The notes beneath the pieces are model-generated. The model saw only the letters and a list, made by a program, of their open reading frames with translations, ran no database searches and had not been told where the DNA came from. The position numbers were made by a program, and so were the translations under genes. 64,000 bases of DNA from Auricularia sp. M13 (Eukaryota > Basidiomycota > Agaricomycetes > Auriculariales > Auriculariaceae): the NCBI GenBank assembly GCA_037042915.1, contig CM073203.1, positions 682,001 through 746,000 on the forward strand, written 5' to 3'. Position 1 is the first letter of the stretch; each line of letters begins with the position of its first letter. Below, piece after piece: positions 20,401-34,449 of this stretch.

Positions 20401-23400
20401 ATGGACCCCGAGAACGCGTCCAATGCCGCCCATTCAGCGCAGCCGACGTCGATGTCGCAGGCGAGCACGCAGGCCCGACGGTGGTTCAAGGCCGCGAAGC
20501 ACCTGAACTTCTACCGCATCCACCTGCTCGTCTTGTGCGTGTCGCGTTGCTCGCTGCCGTGCGCGGTGCTGACGGGGCCTTTGTGCGACGTGCGCTGTGC
20601 AGCACGTTCACGCCGCTGCTGTTCTCGATTGTGTTCTACGCCGTCAACGGGCGGTACCACATCTCCTACGTCGACGGGCTCTTCGTCTGCGTGTCCGCGA
20701 TGACCGTCACCGGGCTCGCGACCATCGACCTCAGCCTGCTCACGCCGCTCCAGCAGGCCCTGCTCTACGTCCAGCTCAGCCTCGGCAGCATCGTGCGTCC
20801 CTGGGCTCTCGCTCGCGTCCGGCCTCTGTGCGGTTAACAAGCTGCGTCTGTTTAGGTCGCCGTGTCCTGGGTCATGGTCTACATCCGAAGGTCTCGAGCC
20901 CCTATTCGCATTCGAACACAAAGATTGTATGCTGAGACTGGCTCCGAAACCTCTTTAGGTATTTCTTCGAGAAAAAGTTCGAGCACATCATAGAGGCCGA
21001 GATCGTGCGCCAGTCGGCGTCCACAACGCCAGTGGGCACATCGGCCGCCCCCAGCGTCAACTCGGTCCAAGGGCGCCTGGCCCAGCTCGTCCTCATGCGC
21101 AGCCGCAAGGACAAACGGGGCCGCAAGTCTAAGCTCTCGACCCTGTCCGAGCACTCGACCGTGCCCAACTCGCCGAACGGCGAGCTCGCCGACGACGAGC
21201 CGGTCAGCAAGGGCAGGCTGCGCATCCGCCGAATAGACGAAGCGCCGCGCCTCATCAACCCGCAAGGGTGGATCAGCGACGACCCGCCCACGGATCCGCA
21301 GGGCCAGGACGACATCCCGCTTGCTGAAAAGCAGGAGCAGCAGAAGTTCGCGCCAATGAGCGACTCGCCTAAGCCCGTCAACATAGAACTCCCGACTGAC
21401 GCACCGCAAGACGATACTTACCGAAGCACTGAACCCGACGTCCAGAGCGTCCGAAGTGACGTTCGCTCGTCAGTGTGCCTGTACCGATGTTCCGGTGGAT
21501 GGCGCTGACCCTGTCGTATAGCACGTTCGAATATCCGAGGCCGCGGTTCGCCCAGGACGTCGACACCCAACTGCGGCCATACGCGACTAGTATGCTCCTT
21601 TGCGCATTGGCCTTCTACAGCTGATTTGACGCAGGGACGAGTGCGCGACGCGAGTCCATCTTCCCGCGCACGCAGACGATCGAATTCGCACCGCAGCCGC
21701 ACAAGCGCCTTGGCCATCCCGGTATGCACGCGAGGCAGAACTCGACACAGTACAGCCATCGCGAATCCATGCAACTGCCGCGTGCGCGGACCTTCGAATC
21801 TCGTGCGTCCTTGCCCTTCCCTACCCTGCGCGTCTCGGGGACTCGGACTGATTCCGTCGCCGTGATGACCAGGCAATATGCCGATGCCGCGCACGACGTC
21901 GCTGCAGCGCGCACCGTCCGTGCAGCCGGCGCACGACATTGGATTCGGCGGGTTCCCTTGGCCGAACGAGCTCATCGCCCGGCTGCTACGGCGCATGTTC
22001 CCGAAACTCCAGCGCCGCCTGCGGCGCACGCTCACCGTGCCGCAGACAACGACGTTCATGAGCGTGCGCAGCGCGACGAGCGCGGCACGACAGGGCCTCG
22101 AGCCCCACATGCCTAAGGCCGTGCCGTACCTCTCCTTCGACGCCGTCGTTGGCCGCAACTCCGCGTTCAACTACCTCTCCAGCGAGCAGCTCGAGGAGCT
22201 TGGCGGCGTCGAGTACCGCGCGCTCAAGATGCTGCAGTGGGTCATTGGCTCGGTGCGTTAGCCTTGCGCTAGAGCGTCGCACAGACCGGTGCTCACATTG
22301 GGGGTATAGTATCATATCGGGTCCCAACTCATTTCTTGCATCGTCATTGCGCCGTATATCTCACAATCGAGATGGCGCGACGCCTTTCACCCGCCGCAGC
22401 TACATCGCTTTGTACATCCTGTTTGGTCGGTCCAGCCTGGTCTTGGCATGCGTTCAAGCGCTGACATGGTCAACAGGTTCACCGTATTCCAGGTCACGTC
22501 CGCTTACACGAACGCCGGGATATCGCTCGTGGACCAGTCCATGGTGCCCTTTCAGAAGGCGTATCCCATGATTTTCTTCATGTGCTTTCTCATTCTTGCT
22601 GGCAATACTGCCTTCGTGAGCCCTTCTCTTTCCCGTTCTCAAGGAACAGTATCACTGACGTCTTTCCAGCCCATTTTGTAAGCCCGCAGTTACCTTTTCT
22701 GACCTACTATTGACAACATCGCCGTCTCAGTTTGCGACTCGTCATGTGAGTACATTTGCATAGCCGCTCCTCGCTTATCTGACCTGACCTGATCACCTCA
22801 GCTGGATCCTGTATAAAAGTGTTCCAAAGAACTCTAAAACATCTGAGACGCTGTGTTTCTTGCTAGATCATCCTCGACGGTAAGACCAAATCCAAACTCG
22901 CCCATCAAAGCGCCTCGCTCACGCGCGGCGGCAGTTGCTTTGTCTACCTCTTTCCATCCCACCAAACATGGTTCCTCCTCACTGTACTAGTAATACTCAA
23001 GTGAGCCTAGAGTTATTTCTGCAGAGGACGCCCGGAACAACGCTGATCACGCTATGGCTTGCTTTTCCAGTTTCACGGACTGGTTCTTCTTCCTCGTCTT
23101 AGACATCGGCAACCCCGAAATAGAGCAGGTCCCGCTAGGCACGCGCTTCGTCATCGGCCTCCTGCAGGCGTTCGCCGTGCGCGCGGCTGGCTTCGCAACC
23201 ATATCTATAGCTGCTCTGGCTCCTGCTGTCAAGTGAGCACCTGGTTGCGCTCGGGCGACATTTGTTGCTGATGGGAACATGCAGAGTGCTTTATGTTACG
23301 ATGATGTATATCTCAGGTGCGGTGGTGTGACGTCCTTCCATGCGGGCGTGCGGAAGCTGACCCCTTCGTGGTTGAAGTGTATCCAATAGCACTCAGGTGT

Positions 23401-24252
23401 GCTCATTTGCCCGGGCATGGGGCTCTGTTCTGATTGAATGTTGCTTGCTCTAGTGTGCGTACGACGAACGTTTACGAAGAGCAGTCGCTCGGCGTCTTTG
23501 AGAACGAGGAGGCGCAAGACGGCGACAGCGAACCGAATCCGGACGGCTCGCGGGGCGCTGTGTGGGGGCGTTATCTCGCGTGGCATGCGCGCAAACAGCT
23601 TGCGTTCGGTGGGAAAGCCTATTGACCGTGCGGATTGGTTTTTGACGCCTTGATCGCAGACATGTGGTGGCTCGGACTCGCGTTGTTTCTCATCTGCATC
23701 GTGGAGGTGAAACTCGCTTTTGCATGAGCTGAGATGGTGCAACGCTAACATCGCACGATTCGCAGCGCTCAAACATCCAGAATCCCAATAACGAGTCTTG
23801 GTTCAACATCTTTAGCATCGGTATTGTTTGCATCTTCTCGCGTGTCTGCACCCCCTCTTACATCGCACAGTGTTCGAGCTTGTGTCAGCATATGGCACTG
23901 TTGGCCTGAGTCTGGGAACGGCGAATGTGAGCAGACGGGCGGACGATTGTTAGGCTTGAGACTGACGTTGTATACTCTCATACAGGCAAACTACTCTTTT
24001 TCTGGCGCCTTGCGGCCGCTGTCCAAGCTGATCATCTGCTTGGTGATGATTCGAGGCCGTCATCGCGGTCTGCCCGTCGCTATTGACCGTGCTGTGATGC
24101 TGCCGTCCGAGTTCAAGAAGACGGATCCCCAGCCGCTGGACGATGAGGAGTACGTTGTCGTAGATGAAACAGACGCCGAGACCGGTCCCCATCGACGTTT
24201 TGGTCGCGAGGAAAGGTCGTCGTCCCCGCCTCGTCGGAAATCGACCTTATAG
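20401..24252 (+). CDS. TRK1: TRK-type high-affinity potassium transporter
   Basis: Many exons give a fungal TRK/HKT protein with all four pore loops: SAMTVTGLATIDLS, then TSAYTNAGISLVD, AFAVRAAGFATI and SAYGTVGLSLGTA. Each has the selectivity-filter glycine. A long hydrophilic loop rich in Ser, Arg and Pro (about 20960-21980) sits between the first and second pore units, as in yeast Trk1. The C-terminus is acidic then basic and ends RRKSTL. It imports potassium across the plasma membrane, driven by membrane potential. The ATG at 20401 starts MDPENASNAAH. Several exons are tiny: 22670-22677 (8 nt) and 22731-22745 (15 nt) together encode most of PIFLRLVIW in a membrane helix. Some junctions in the loop around 21430-21660 and near 22260-22480 are uncertain. 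Confidence 0.9.
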
Positions 24253-26112
24253 ACTTACTGTATCAGCCTTCCGCCGAAACACGACTAGACGAGATACTAA
24301 TTTTCTTGAGCTGTCGAAATACCTTTTGGTGGAGTAGCGACGCTGGACTCGTGCACGTATGTTGCCAGTGTGAGATCGCGTTTAGCCACGTCCATACGTC
24401 TTAGACCGCCGACCTTTTGCTGCAGTCCTGGTGGAGAATCTGCCAACATACTGTACAACAATGTAATAACATCCTGGCCAGTGGCCCTGCATCTGCCCTG
24501 CACCAGAGATTGCGTTTGACATCAGCTATGGACAATTGCTCGGATTGCTACCGCGAGCAACAGCGCTGTAGGCAGGGTCGAACATCATCAAATTTCTTTG
24601 AGAGGACTGCAGTTCCTCCCGTCCAACTCGAAGTCCATGCGAGACGAGGTATCACCAACTAGGAGAAGCCGTAACCTAGAACCTGCTCTCACGCTCGATC
24701 AACGCTTCCTCCTCAGGCATCGGAGCAGCCTAAGGACTTCTGCGCAAACATGTGAGCTTTTTGGGACAGCGCCCAAGACGGCAGGAAGACAAGATTGGCC
24801 TTCTTCAGCTCGCAACGGAATTGTAAACAACCAAGCAATTTCATACGCACTCGCCGCGGCTTCGGTCCACTGAGCGGTCCCGCCGGCGCATCACTCCCTG
24901 TCCAATCTCAAAGAGCGTGGTCAGTCGGAGACCGCCGCGGCATTTCTGACACTGGCAGCCCGCGCAGCACACGGCGTTATCACGGCGGCGGACGCCGGAA
25001 TAATAAGAATTGCAATTCCGTGCCGCCACCGATGCCAATGGATACCTATCGATGGCCCGCGGCCTACCGGAGACCGACTGTTATCTCGCCGTAAGTACCG
25101 TATTACTCAACGTACTCCCGCGCAGGCGGATACAAGCCCCTATGCCGTCGACGCGAATACGATAGCAGCCCCTACGCGAGCTTCACAGACTCGGAACCCC
25201 TTTCTCCAGGTCCTGCTGGGGGAAACATGAACAGGAGCTCATGCAGCTTCGCTGTATTCCCGGATCTCACATCACTTCGAGTATGTATGTAATGTTGAGC
25301 CTGTCAAACTACCCAGAAATTCCCGCAGTTGACAACTGCGGGACGATAACCATATGCTCCGCGGGTCCGTCGTGTACGGAATCCGTGCGCCGCTGCCACA
25401 TACTGTAATGTATATATTCCGCGCACACTGCAATTGAGTCCACCTTCGCCGACGCCCAAATTTGCAACCCGATCCCGCACGTGGGTTTTCCGCTGCCGTC
25501 CCTGCGGATCCCCGCTCCAGATTGGTGCTGCGGATTACCAACGCCACGTGCGTTGACGTTGCCGGACGCGGCATCTGAATTATCTAAGCGAGCTCAGGAA
25601 CCATCTCCGAGTCCGAGTCCGTTTCCCCGGCCGTATTCTGGGATGTGCTTCTGTTACTGTACCGTAGACCGTCATTACGGATGTCTAGGCAAAAAAGCAT
25701 GTCATTTCGTGAGTCTAGCGACATGCCCAGTGGCGCACTACAGGTGTGATTCGAGGAACGCGGGCCGCGGAACGCCGTCCGACAGAAAGTCTCGATTGTG
25801 TACAGTTGAACGAAAGGTCCATGGGGAGATATGAAAATAAGTAGAATACTAGGAAGTGAACAATGTATTTGGGGACTTGGCGCTATGCCAGAGCCTGAGG
25901 CGAGGGAGAGAGAGCACGGGGAGAGAGTACATGTAGAAGACACAGTTGTTATATGCCACAGGGGACAATTTCTGGCTTTACGTTACCGGTTTCGCGGGGT
26001 CAAGAAGATTACAACAGCAGCAGCGGAACACAAGGCGACTGAGATGGTGAGATGAGCGGGCGGCGCGCTGGCGCTTTCGAGTTTTGCATTGCATTCGATG
26101 AATAGCCAGCGA
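24253..26112. other. Long interval without a recognised gene
   Basis: Between the convergent TRK1 and MAP kinase genes. A minus-strand frame ending at 24297 (STAQEN then stop) looks faintly coding-like, but its upstream exons could not be found. Nothing else was recognised in 24600-26050. No TIRs, LTRs or tRNA were seen. Confidence 0.35.
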
Positions 26113-28250
<2,138 letters not shown>

Positions 28251-29757
28251 GCCGGGTCTTCAGCTGCAATGCCCCAAGCACCAGCCCCGTTATAAGGGCC
28301 CTCGGCCGCAGTTGCCAGCCAAGCGCTCCCCCGCCCCGGTCTCGGACTTTCCCGCACCGACGAACCTCGCAAAACAATTTCATCTGCCAGCCGCCTACCG
28401 ACGCTTTCGTCCGTCCCACCGACCCAATCAGCGCTGCGCTTTCCCCCGGGCCCATTATCCTGGATTATCAGATTCTCCGGATCTTCCTCACGCAGTGCCA
28501 CCCTGGATTGGAACTTTTGCACACCAGCAAGTAGCTGATCGTGATCGGACACCGACGCTCCGTCGAGCCTAGTCGAAGCGTAAAGGCAGTTCCACAATCA
28601 AAACACTGCTGGCTTGTGATTTTGCCACCAGCACAGCTTTTATCTTGTGTAAACAAAGATGATCCTCCGCGATCCATCCACAAGACGTCTGCTGAACAAA
28701 CAAGTACCCATAGCCTCCATAGTATATTCCGAGTCGCGTTCCTCGGACGGCTTGCGTAAGGCGGCCTCGTAGCTATCAGCTATCACGATCAAGCATGCAG
28801 GGGAGGGCCACGTTGCAATCGCCCTGATGAACACTCTTAACTAATAGGACTTCATCTGGCACCATGGAGGACGCCCCTGTGTAAGGGCGAGATAGATCTC
28901 AGCCTTCTGTCAGTCTTGTAGGGGCTGCCTTATCCGGCCTCGAGCTTCCGCTTGCAGGAGGCCTAAGAACACTTGTTCCGTCGAGCATTGATAGCGTGGG
29001 ATGGTTTGGTTTGATCTTCAAGATCGGCCGTGCGGGGAGAGAGCATCTCGCATACGGGCTCGAGCGACGAGTCCGCGAATGCAGTTCATGATCCATTGTC
29101 GGAACCACAACGTTGTCGGTCTACTCACAATCTAGATAGTACATTCTGTGATTCTCCACTTCTCTCATCCATTAATCTTAGGCGGACAAGCTACGAGCCA
29201 CCGCTTTGTCTTCGTGGCAATCCTCCGAGTCCAAGTCAGGGCCTGAAAGCGAGAAAATCATGATCCAACTATCCAACCCTGAATCCCAAACCTCCTCATC
29301 CATGTACCAAACGAAATTCAGCATTCCACGCTCCCTGCCAGTTTCAGCAGCTATGCGCCTTCTCGCTCATGCATGTCCAGCTCGCTTGCAAAAGACCCTC
29401 GTGGGAATGAGTACTCCGCGGCCGATCGTACACGTGGTAAACGGTCGATCGTGGGAGAGATCCAATATCGAAGTATCCAGGCACTAATTGCCAATTGATC
29501 TGTGGGCTCGATCCGCCGTTCGACGCACGATAGATACAGTATCATTCTGAAGGACGGAGTCACGGGCACCATGATAGTCTCAGACCCTTTGCAGACTTTA
29601 CGATGGAATATCATCGTTTTGAAGTAACAGGCCGCTGAGGGCAAGTCCAAAATATCGGCACCCCATTACTCTATTCATGAGCAGGTCCAGTTATGAGATG
29701 TGAGGGAATTCGGATGCAGGTTTCATAAACGTACAATTACTTATACAGCATTACTAC
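28251..29757. other. Interval without a recognised gene
   Basis: The first 200 bp should contain the MAP kinase promoter. From about 28500 to 29750 only short, unrecognised frames occur on both strands, and no repeat structure was found. Confidence 0.35.
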
Positions 29758-32700
29758 TCATGCGGGTCCCGGCCCATAGCCACTACTGCTATCCTGCTGC
29801 TGCTGCTGCTGTTGCGTCTCTTGGACACCTATACCAGACGTGAAGAGCTGCCACGGGATATCCAGATTGCTCGCTGGAGGGAGCGGCGGCATCATCGCGA
29901 GGCCGTCCATCTGCGCCCAGTCGACTTGCGGCACGCTGAAGGGCGCAGACATGTCGAAGTCTTGCGTTTGAGTTTGCGTTTGCGTTTGCTGGAAATGCGG
30001 GTCTCCCAGTGTAGGTGGAGGCGGAGGAGGAGGAATCGGGGCCAGCGGGTCAAGATTCCACGTGTATCCCTGCTGCTGAGGCTGAGGTTGAGGCTGAGGC
30101 TGGCCAGCAGGAGGCAGCGGGTCCGCGGATGGCCATAACGCCGAATACAGCTCGGCAAACAGGTCGACGCCAGGAGCAGCGGCGCCGGTGCTGCTCGACG
30201 GCGCTGGGTCCTGTGTCATGGGCAGCGTCGAGGGGCCGGGCGGCGAGCGCGACGACCGCGCGGACGCCGTCGAGCTCGGCGAGTGGCCTTTGCTCGCGTT
30301 GTCGACGAGCCGCGAATGGCCGTACAAGAACCGCATCTCCGTCTCCTCGAAGTCGCTCGGCACCGGCCGCGGCACACCGCCCGACGCGGCCGTGAAGGCC
30401 ACGTACGCTTCGTGCGCCTTCGTTTTCAGAGTGAGCATCTTGGGCTGTATGGCGCATGATCAGCATCGAGCGAACACACAGCAGGCGGATGGGAGCGGCA
30501 GTGCGCACCATGATGCGCGCAATGCGGCGCGACACAGGCGCGAGTTTCTCCAGGAACTCGTACGCCTTGTTCAGCTCGCAGCACGCGGGCGGCGCGAGGC
30601 CGCTGCCGGGCGACTTGATGACGATCGAGCCGAGCACGAGACACGCGCTGAAGAGCGGGCTCCAGATGACCCAGAAGCGCAGCGCGAGCGGCACCTGCGC
30701 GTACAGCGTGCGCGCGCTCGTCGTGATGTAGAACGCGCAGCGGAACGCGGCGAGCACGGACTGCGCGTGCTTGCTCTGCAGCGGGTCGTCCGGGCGCTCC
30801 GTCAGCGCGCGCGCGAAGAAGCTGCGGTGCAGGAATAACAGCACTGCGGGCAGCAGCGCGGTCAGCGTGGCCTCGGTGGTATTGGGTGCTAAACTGAGAG
30901 CGTACGTCTTTGTGTGAGCGTGAATACCATGTGGCGCTGAATGATGAGCGACGCCGGGACGCCGGTTTGGGTGTCCTCGACGTCGACGATGCGCAGGCCG
31001 TCGCTGACAGGGTGCTCGCGGATGAGCCTGTCCAGCTTCAATACTACAGCGTAGGTGGGCGGCGTCACGCCAAAAGCCTGGTCCATGAGCTTGAACATGA
31101 CTTCGTGGGTGAATGTATGAAGCCAGTGCCGGACTATATTCCTTGGTCACGTCAGGCTATTCGCGGGAGATGAAGGGAATGGAAGACGAACAGGACGCCT
31201 GCCATTGCCCATCTGCGCCTAGGAATTTCTCATGATCCTCGGGATGTTTTGCGTCTATGTGGGCCAGTGTAAGGCATGGAGGCCGTCCCATCGCGAAGCT
31301 CGACCAGTGATCGTAGGTGGCTATCTCCCACTTTCGCGGCGTCAACACGCCGACGGCGACGCCGAGAGTGGATATCTTACGAATAAGTGCCGCCGCCTTT
31401 GTTGCTCGCTCTCTGGCAACTTCCATGGTGTGTCATCGCGATGAAGGCCTAGCTGTGCCCTATTAGCTTCGTCGTGTAATAGACTCTCTGACATACGCTT
31501 TTTGCAAACTGTGCGTTGAGTCCGACGAGGCCATAAGCCGTATTCGTGCTGTCTCGATGCTCATACATCTGCAGAAACATGGACATCAAGTGCTACGCAG
31601 GTGATGAGCTATGTATCGCAAAAAGAATAAGAAACCTACGATGGCTCGAACACATGGGATGGATGGGTTGTTGACAACAGGCTCGATGGAGAGCGCAGCG
31701 CGACCAAGTTCGTAATAACCAGCCCCCTCGGCGCTGTAGGGCGGTCTATCGGGGTCGACAACATAGGCAATGGCCAAGATCACTGGGTGTATCCGAATAG
31801 GTGAGCATGTGTCCCGTCCCGATGAATGCCACTGGCGTACTGAATACTATTGCAAGCTCGTGCGCGGTGATATTCGCAACGTCCGCGACACCACCGCTGA
31901 ACAGCCGTGCCAAAATAGTCTGGTTGAGCTCCTCCCTCGAAATAGGCATGAAAAGCCACGTCGCGTGGCGATAGTAAACGTCGATGAGTGCAATAACGTC
32001 CGACGCCTGCGGGAGGTAGCCAGCGAGTTTGGTTGTCATGCACTGGCGAGCCTCGCGGATGTTCGACATAGGAAAGCCGCCAGAGAGGATTAGGATGTCG
32101 AGGGGAAGTGAAGAGCAGGACTCCGGCGTTTCACACGCGTTCTCATCCTGCTCAATGCGACATCTTAGATGTCGTACGCAGGTCGAGGATCGCAAACGGA
32201 CAAACCGACTCGATTAAATACTAAATGCAGTTTCATTCAAGGTCATATTCCGCATAGGTATAAAGCAGGAACTCACGTCTGCGGCGGCAGTTTGGCCGAA
32301 GAAGCGCTCGCGTTCACCGAGGGTGAGTGTCCCCAGACGTTCCGCAAGGGTGTCGCTTGTGCTTTCGGCAGCACTCTCGGGCGGTTGTGGCGGTTGCTTC
32401 TGCGGAGGCGGTTGTGCCTTCGACTTCAAGCTCAAGAGCTCTTCTTTCAGCAACGGGTGCGGCTTGTCCGATATCTGGGCTTGGACGGCGGCAAGGGCTT
32501 CCTCAAGCTCTGCTATTCGCCTGCTCAGCTTTGGGGCGGCGTTAGTGAGACCCGGTTGCGCTGTAGAATACTGCACATACTGCCTCGATCTTGTACTGCA
32601 AATACTGTGGGTCTGGTGCTGGAATTCTGGATGCCAGGTGGGTGCGGCATTGTCAGCAATGGCAGAAGCTGACTATGTGGAATGCTCGTTGCACCTATGC

Positions 32701-32926
32701 TCCGAGCCAGCTGAAAGAGTTCCTGAGTACAGGGCAGTCAAGTCAGCATGGCTGCGCGCACTACGCACACAACCAGGCGAGCCACACCGTTCGGACATAT
32801 CGCAGCGCAGCCCCGCCTGACGCACGACGAGCACGGCAGTTTCCTGTCGCACTTGAGTTTGAGTCTTCGGCATTCTGCACACGAAACTGGGTCGGGTCCA
32901 CGACGCTTTCTGGACTCCTCTGTCAT
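29758..32926 (-). CDS. Fungal Zn2Cys6 transcription factor, paralog 1
   Basis: The ATG at 32926 opens with MTEESRKRRGPDPVS, then the zinc cluster CAECRRLKLKC, DRKLPCSSC and RRGCAAIC, six spaced cysteines that bind two zinc ions and contact CGG-type half sites. Next is a heptad coiled coil (RRIAELEEALAAVQAQI) for dimerisation and a conserved linker LGTLTLGERERFFGQ. The fungal-specific transcription-factor middle domain follows over many exons: FPMSNIREARQCM, TWLFMPISREELNQT, WEIATYDHWSSFAMGRPPC and AFRCAFYITTSARTL. The C-terminal exon (30438-29758) is a Pro/Gln-rich putative activation domain with Gln-Thr and Gln runs, ending GYGPGPA. It is head-to-head with paralog 2 and closest in sequence to paralog 3. 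Target genes are unknown. Confidence 0.85.
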
Positions 32927-34449
32927 GTCTGCGTGCGAGATGAAAAAGGAAGGCGGATGACGGTTGCGGCCGGCGACGCGCATGCAGCGATGACTAGTGA
33001 CTTCTTTGGCTCCGACGCGGCTGCCGAGGGATCCACAGTACATACACGGACGCGTGGGAAAGTACGTCTAAATGTGTCTCGCTGCCTTAACCCAACGCCC
33101 TCTCCTCACTTACAAAATTTCCGCCAAATTGTCTTGCTGCGTTTGGCGTTGTATCCGGTTGCGGCTTCCAGAGCGTCGGACCATTGTCATCCCTGGGGCT
33201 CCTCCACTTCATCGTCCTCGAGGTCCTGATCAACAAACGCAACGTCGCCCGACAAGCCGATGTCGGGAGGCGGCATAATCGAGTCGTTGCTATGGTCCGA
33301 AGCGTCGTCGTCGCCAGCCGTTGCAAGTACAGGGCCCCAAGAGCGGCGTCTCTTCGCGGGGCATCGTTGGTGTCGTCTTCCAACTCCGTTTCGTTTGGGA
33401 CCATATCGCCGCGCCGGACGCTGAGGCGATAATGCTCAACGGAGCCTCTTATAGGAACGCTGTCGTGAAGCGCGGCACTTTCGTGTTTTGAGGGCCTCCA
33501 GAGCCTTGGCGTTGTCTGGGTTCAAGCGAAAAGCGACAATGAGGCGCCTGAAGACGCTCTGGATGCGGTCCTCGGGCTTGTCAGGTAGACAGCCATGAAG
33601 CAGAACAGCCAGTCGAACGGGCCCAAGAGATGGTGGAAGAGTCGGGGGATCCTGATGGCCAGCAGCCAGGTTGTGCGCGCAGGCTGGGATTCAATGGTGG
33701 TGCGTAGTAAACTGTCGCAGATGTGATCGTGGCCGCCTAAGTAACCTGCACTGTCCCCTGCATGAGCGCGGCTAAAACTCCAGAGGAAGACCCAGTATCG
33801 ACTCGGCGCCGTGTCGTAAACCGTGGAGCGTCGAATGAACTGGACGTTCGTCGGCTGGAGTCCATTCCCCCTCCCCCCTACAAAGCAAGTTGGAATGCGG
33901 CCAAGGCCCAAGAATCCATCGTCGCCGTTAGGAAAAGCCTTATCAACTTTGGCCTTAAACTTTTTCCCATGAAGATTTGAGAAGGTTCTGTAGCAGTAGC
34001 AGATGAAGAGGCGCAAAGCCACGGGCTTTGCTATCCAAGAGGACAATGGCCATGAACATTGGCGGGCCCTGGAGATAAATGAGCTCTTCGTCAATCTGTC
34101 TGCATCCGCGGCACAGACAGCGGCGGCACCAGCACTACGTTCAGGGAGAGCGGCTGCTCGGTCTGCTTGCAGCGTTCCTCGTTTTATGCTGCTGGTGTGG
34201 ATCGTAGGGGAACAGCGCAGTAGATTCAGTAAATGGCATGCTCATGGCAGGAGCTGGGCAAGGACGGTAGGTGGCAGGCAGAACATCAGGAGCCTGGCGT
34301 CACTCCGACCAACCAACGTGTTTGAACACGGCAGGCGCCGGATCCTCAGCCAGTAGACGCCCAAGATACAGCGTGGCGGTGCAGCCACGCGGCTGGGATT
34401 CAAGTCTCTCTCGTGATCACCTTCCCGACGCCTGGGACGACGGACTCAG
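32927..34449. other. Spacer between head-to-head transcription factors
   Basis: About 1.5 kb that must hold both promoters. A 190-codon minus-strand frame (34094-33522, ending SGASLSLFA) and an overlapping frame with PDKPEDRIQSVFRRL (about 33590-33440) look partly coding-like, but neither belongs to a family I know and they contradict each other in frame. Possibly a decayed gene. Confidence 0.35.

Noticed and set aside
30050-31150. 366-codon minus-strand frame
   Set aside because: It reads antisense-like sequence and intron from transcription factor paralog 1 in a shifted frame; the real exons are recognised by similarity to paralogs 2 and 3.
33522-34094. 190-codon minus-strand frame as a membrane-protein gene
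   Set aside because: It is hydrophobic in part but has no family motif, and an overlapping frame looks more coding-like at its 3' end; left as an unresolved region.
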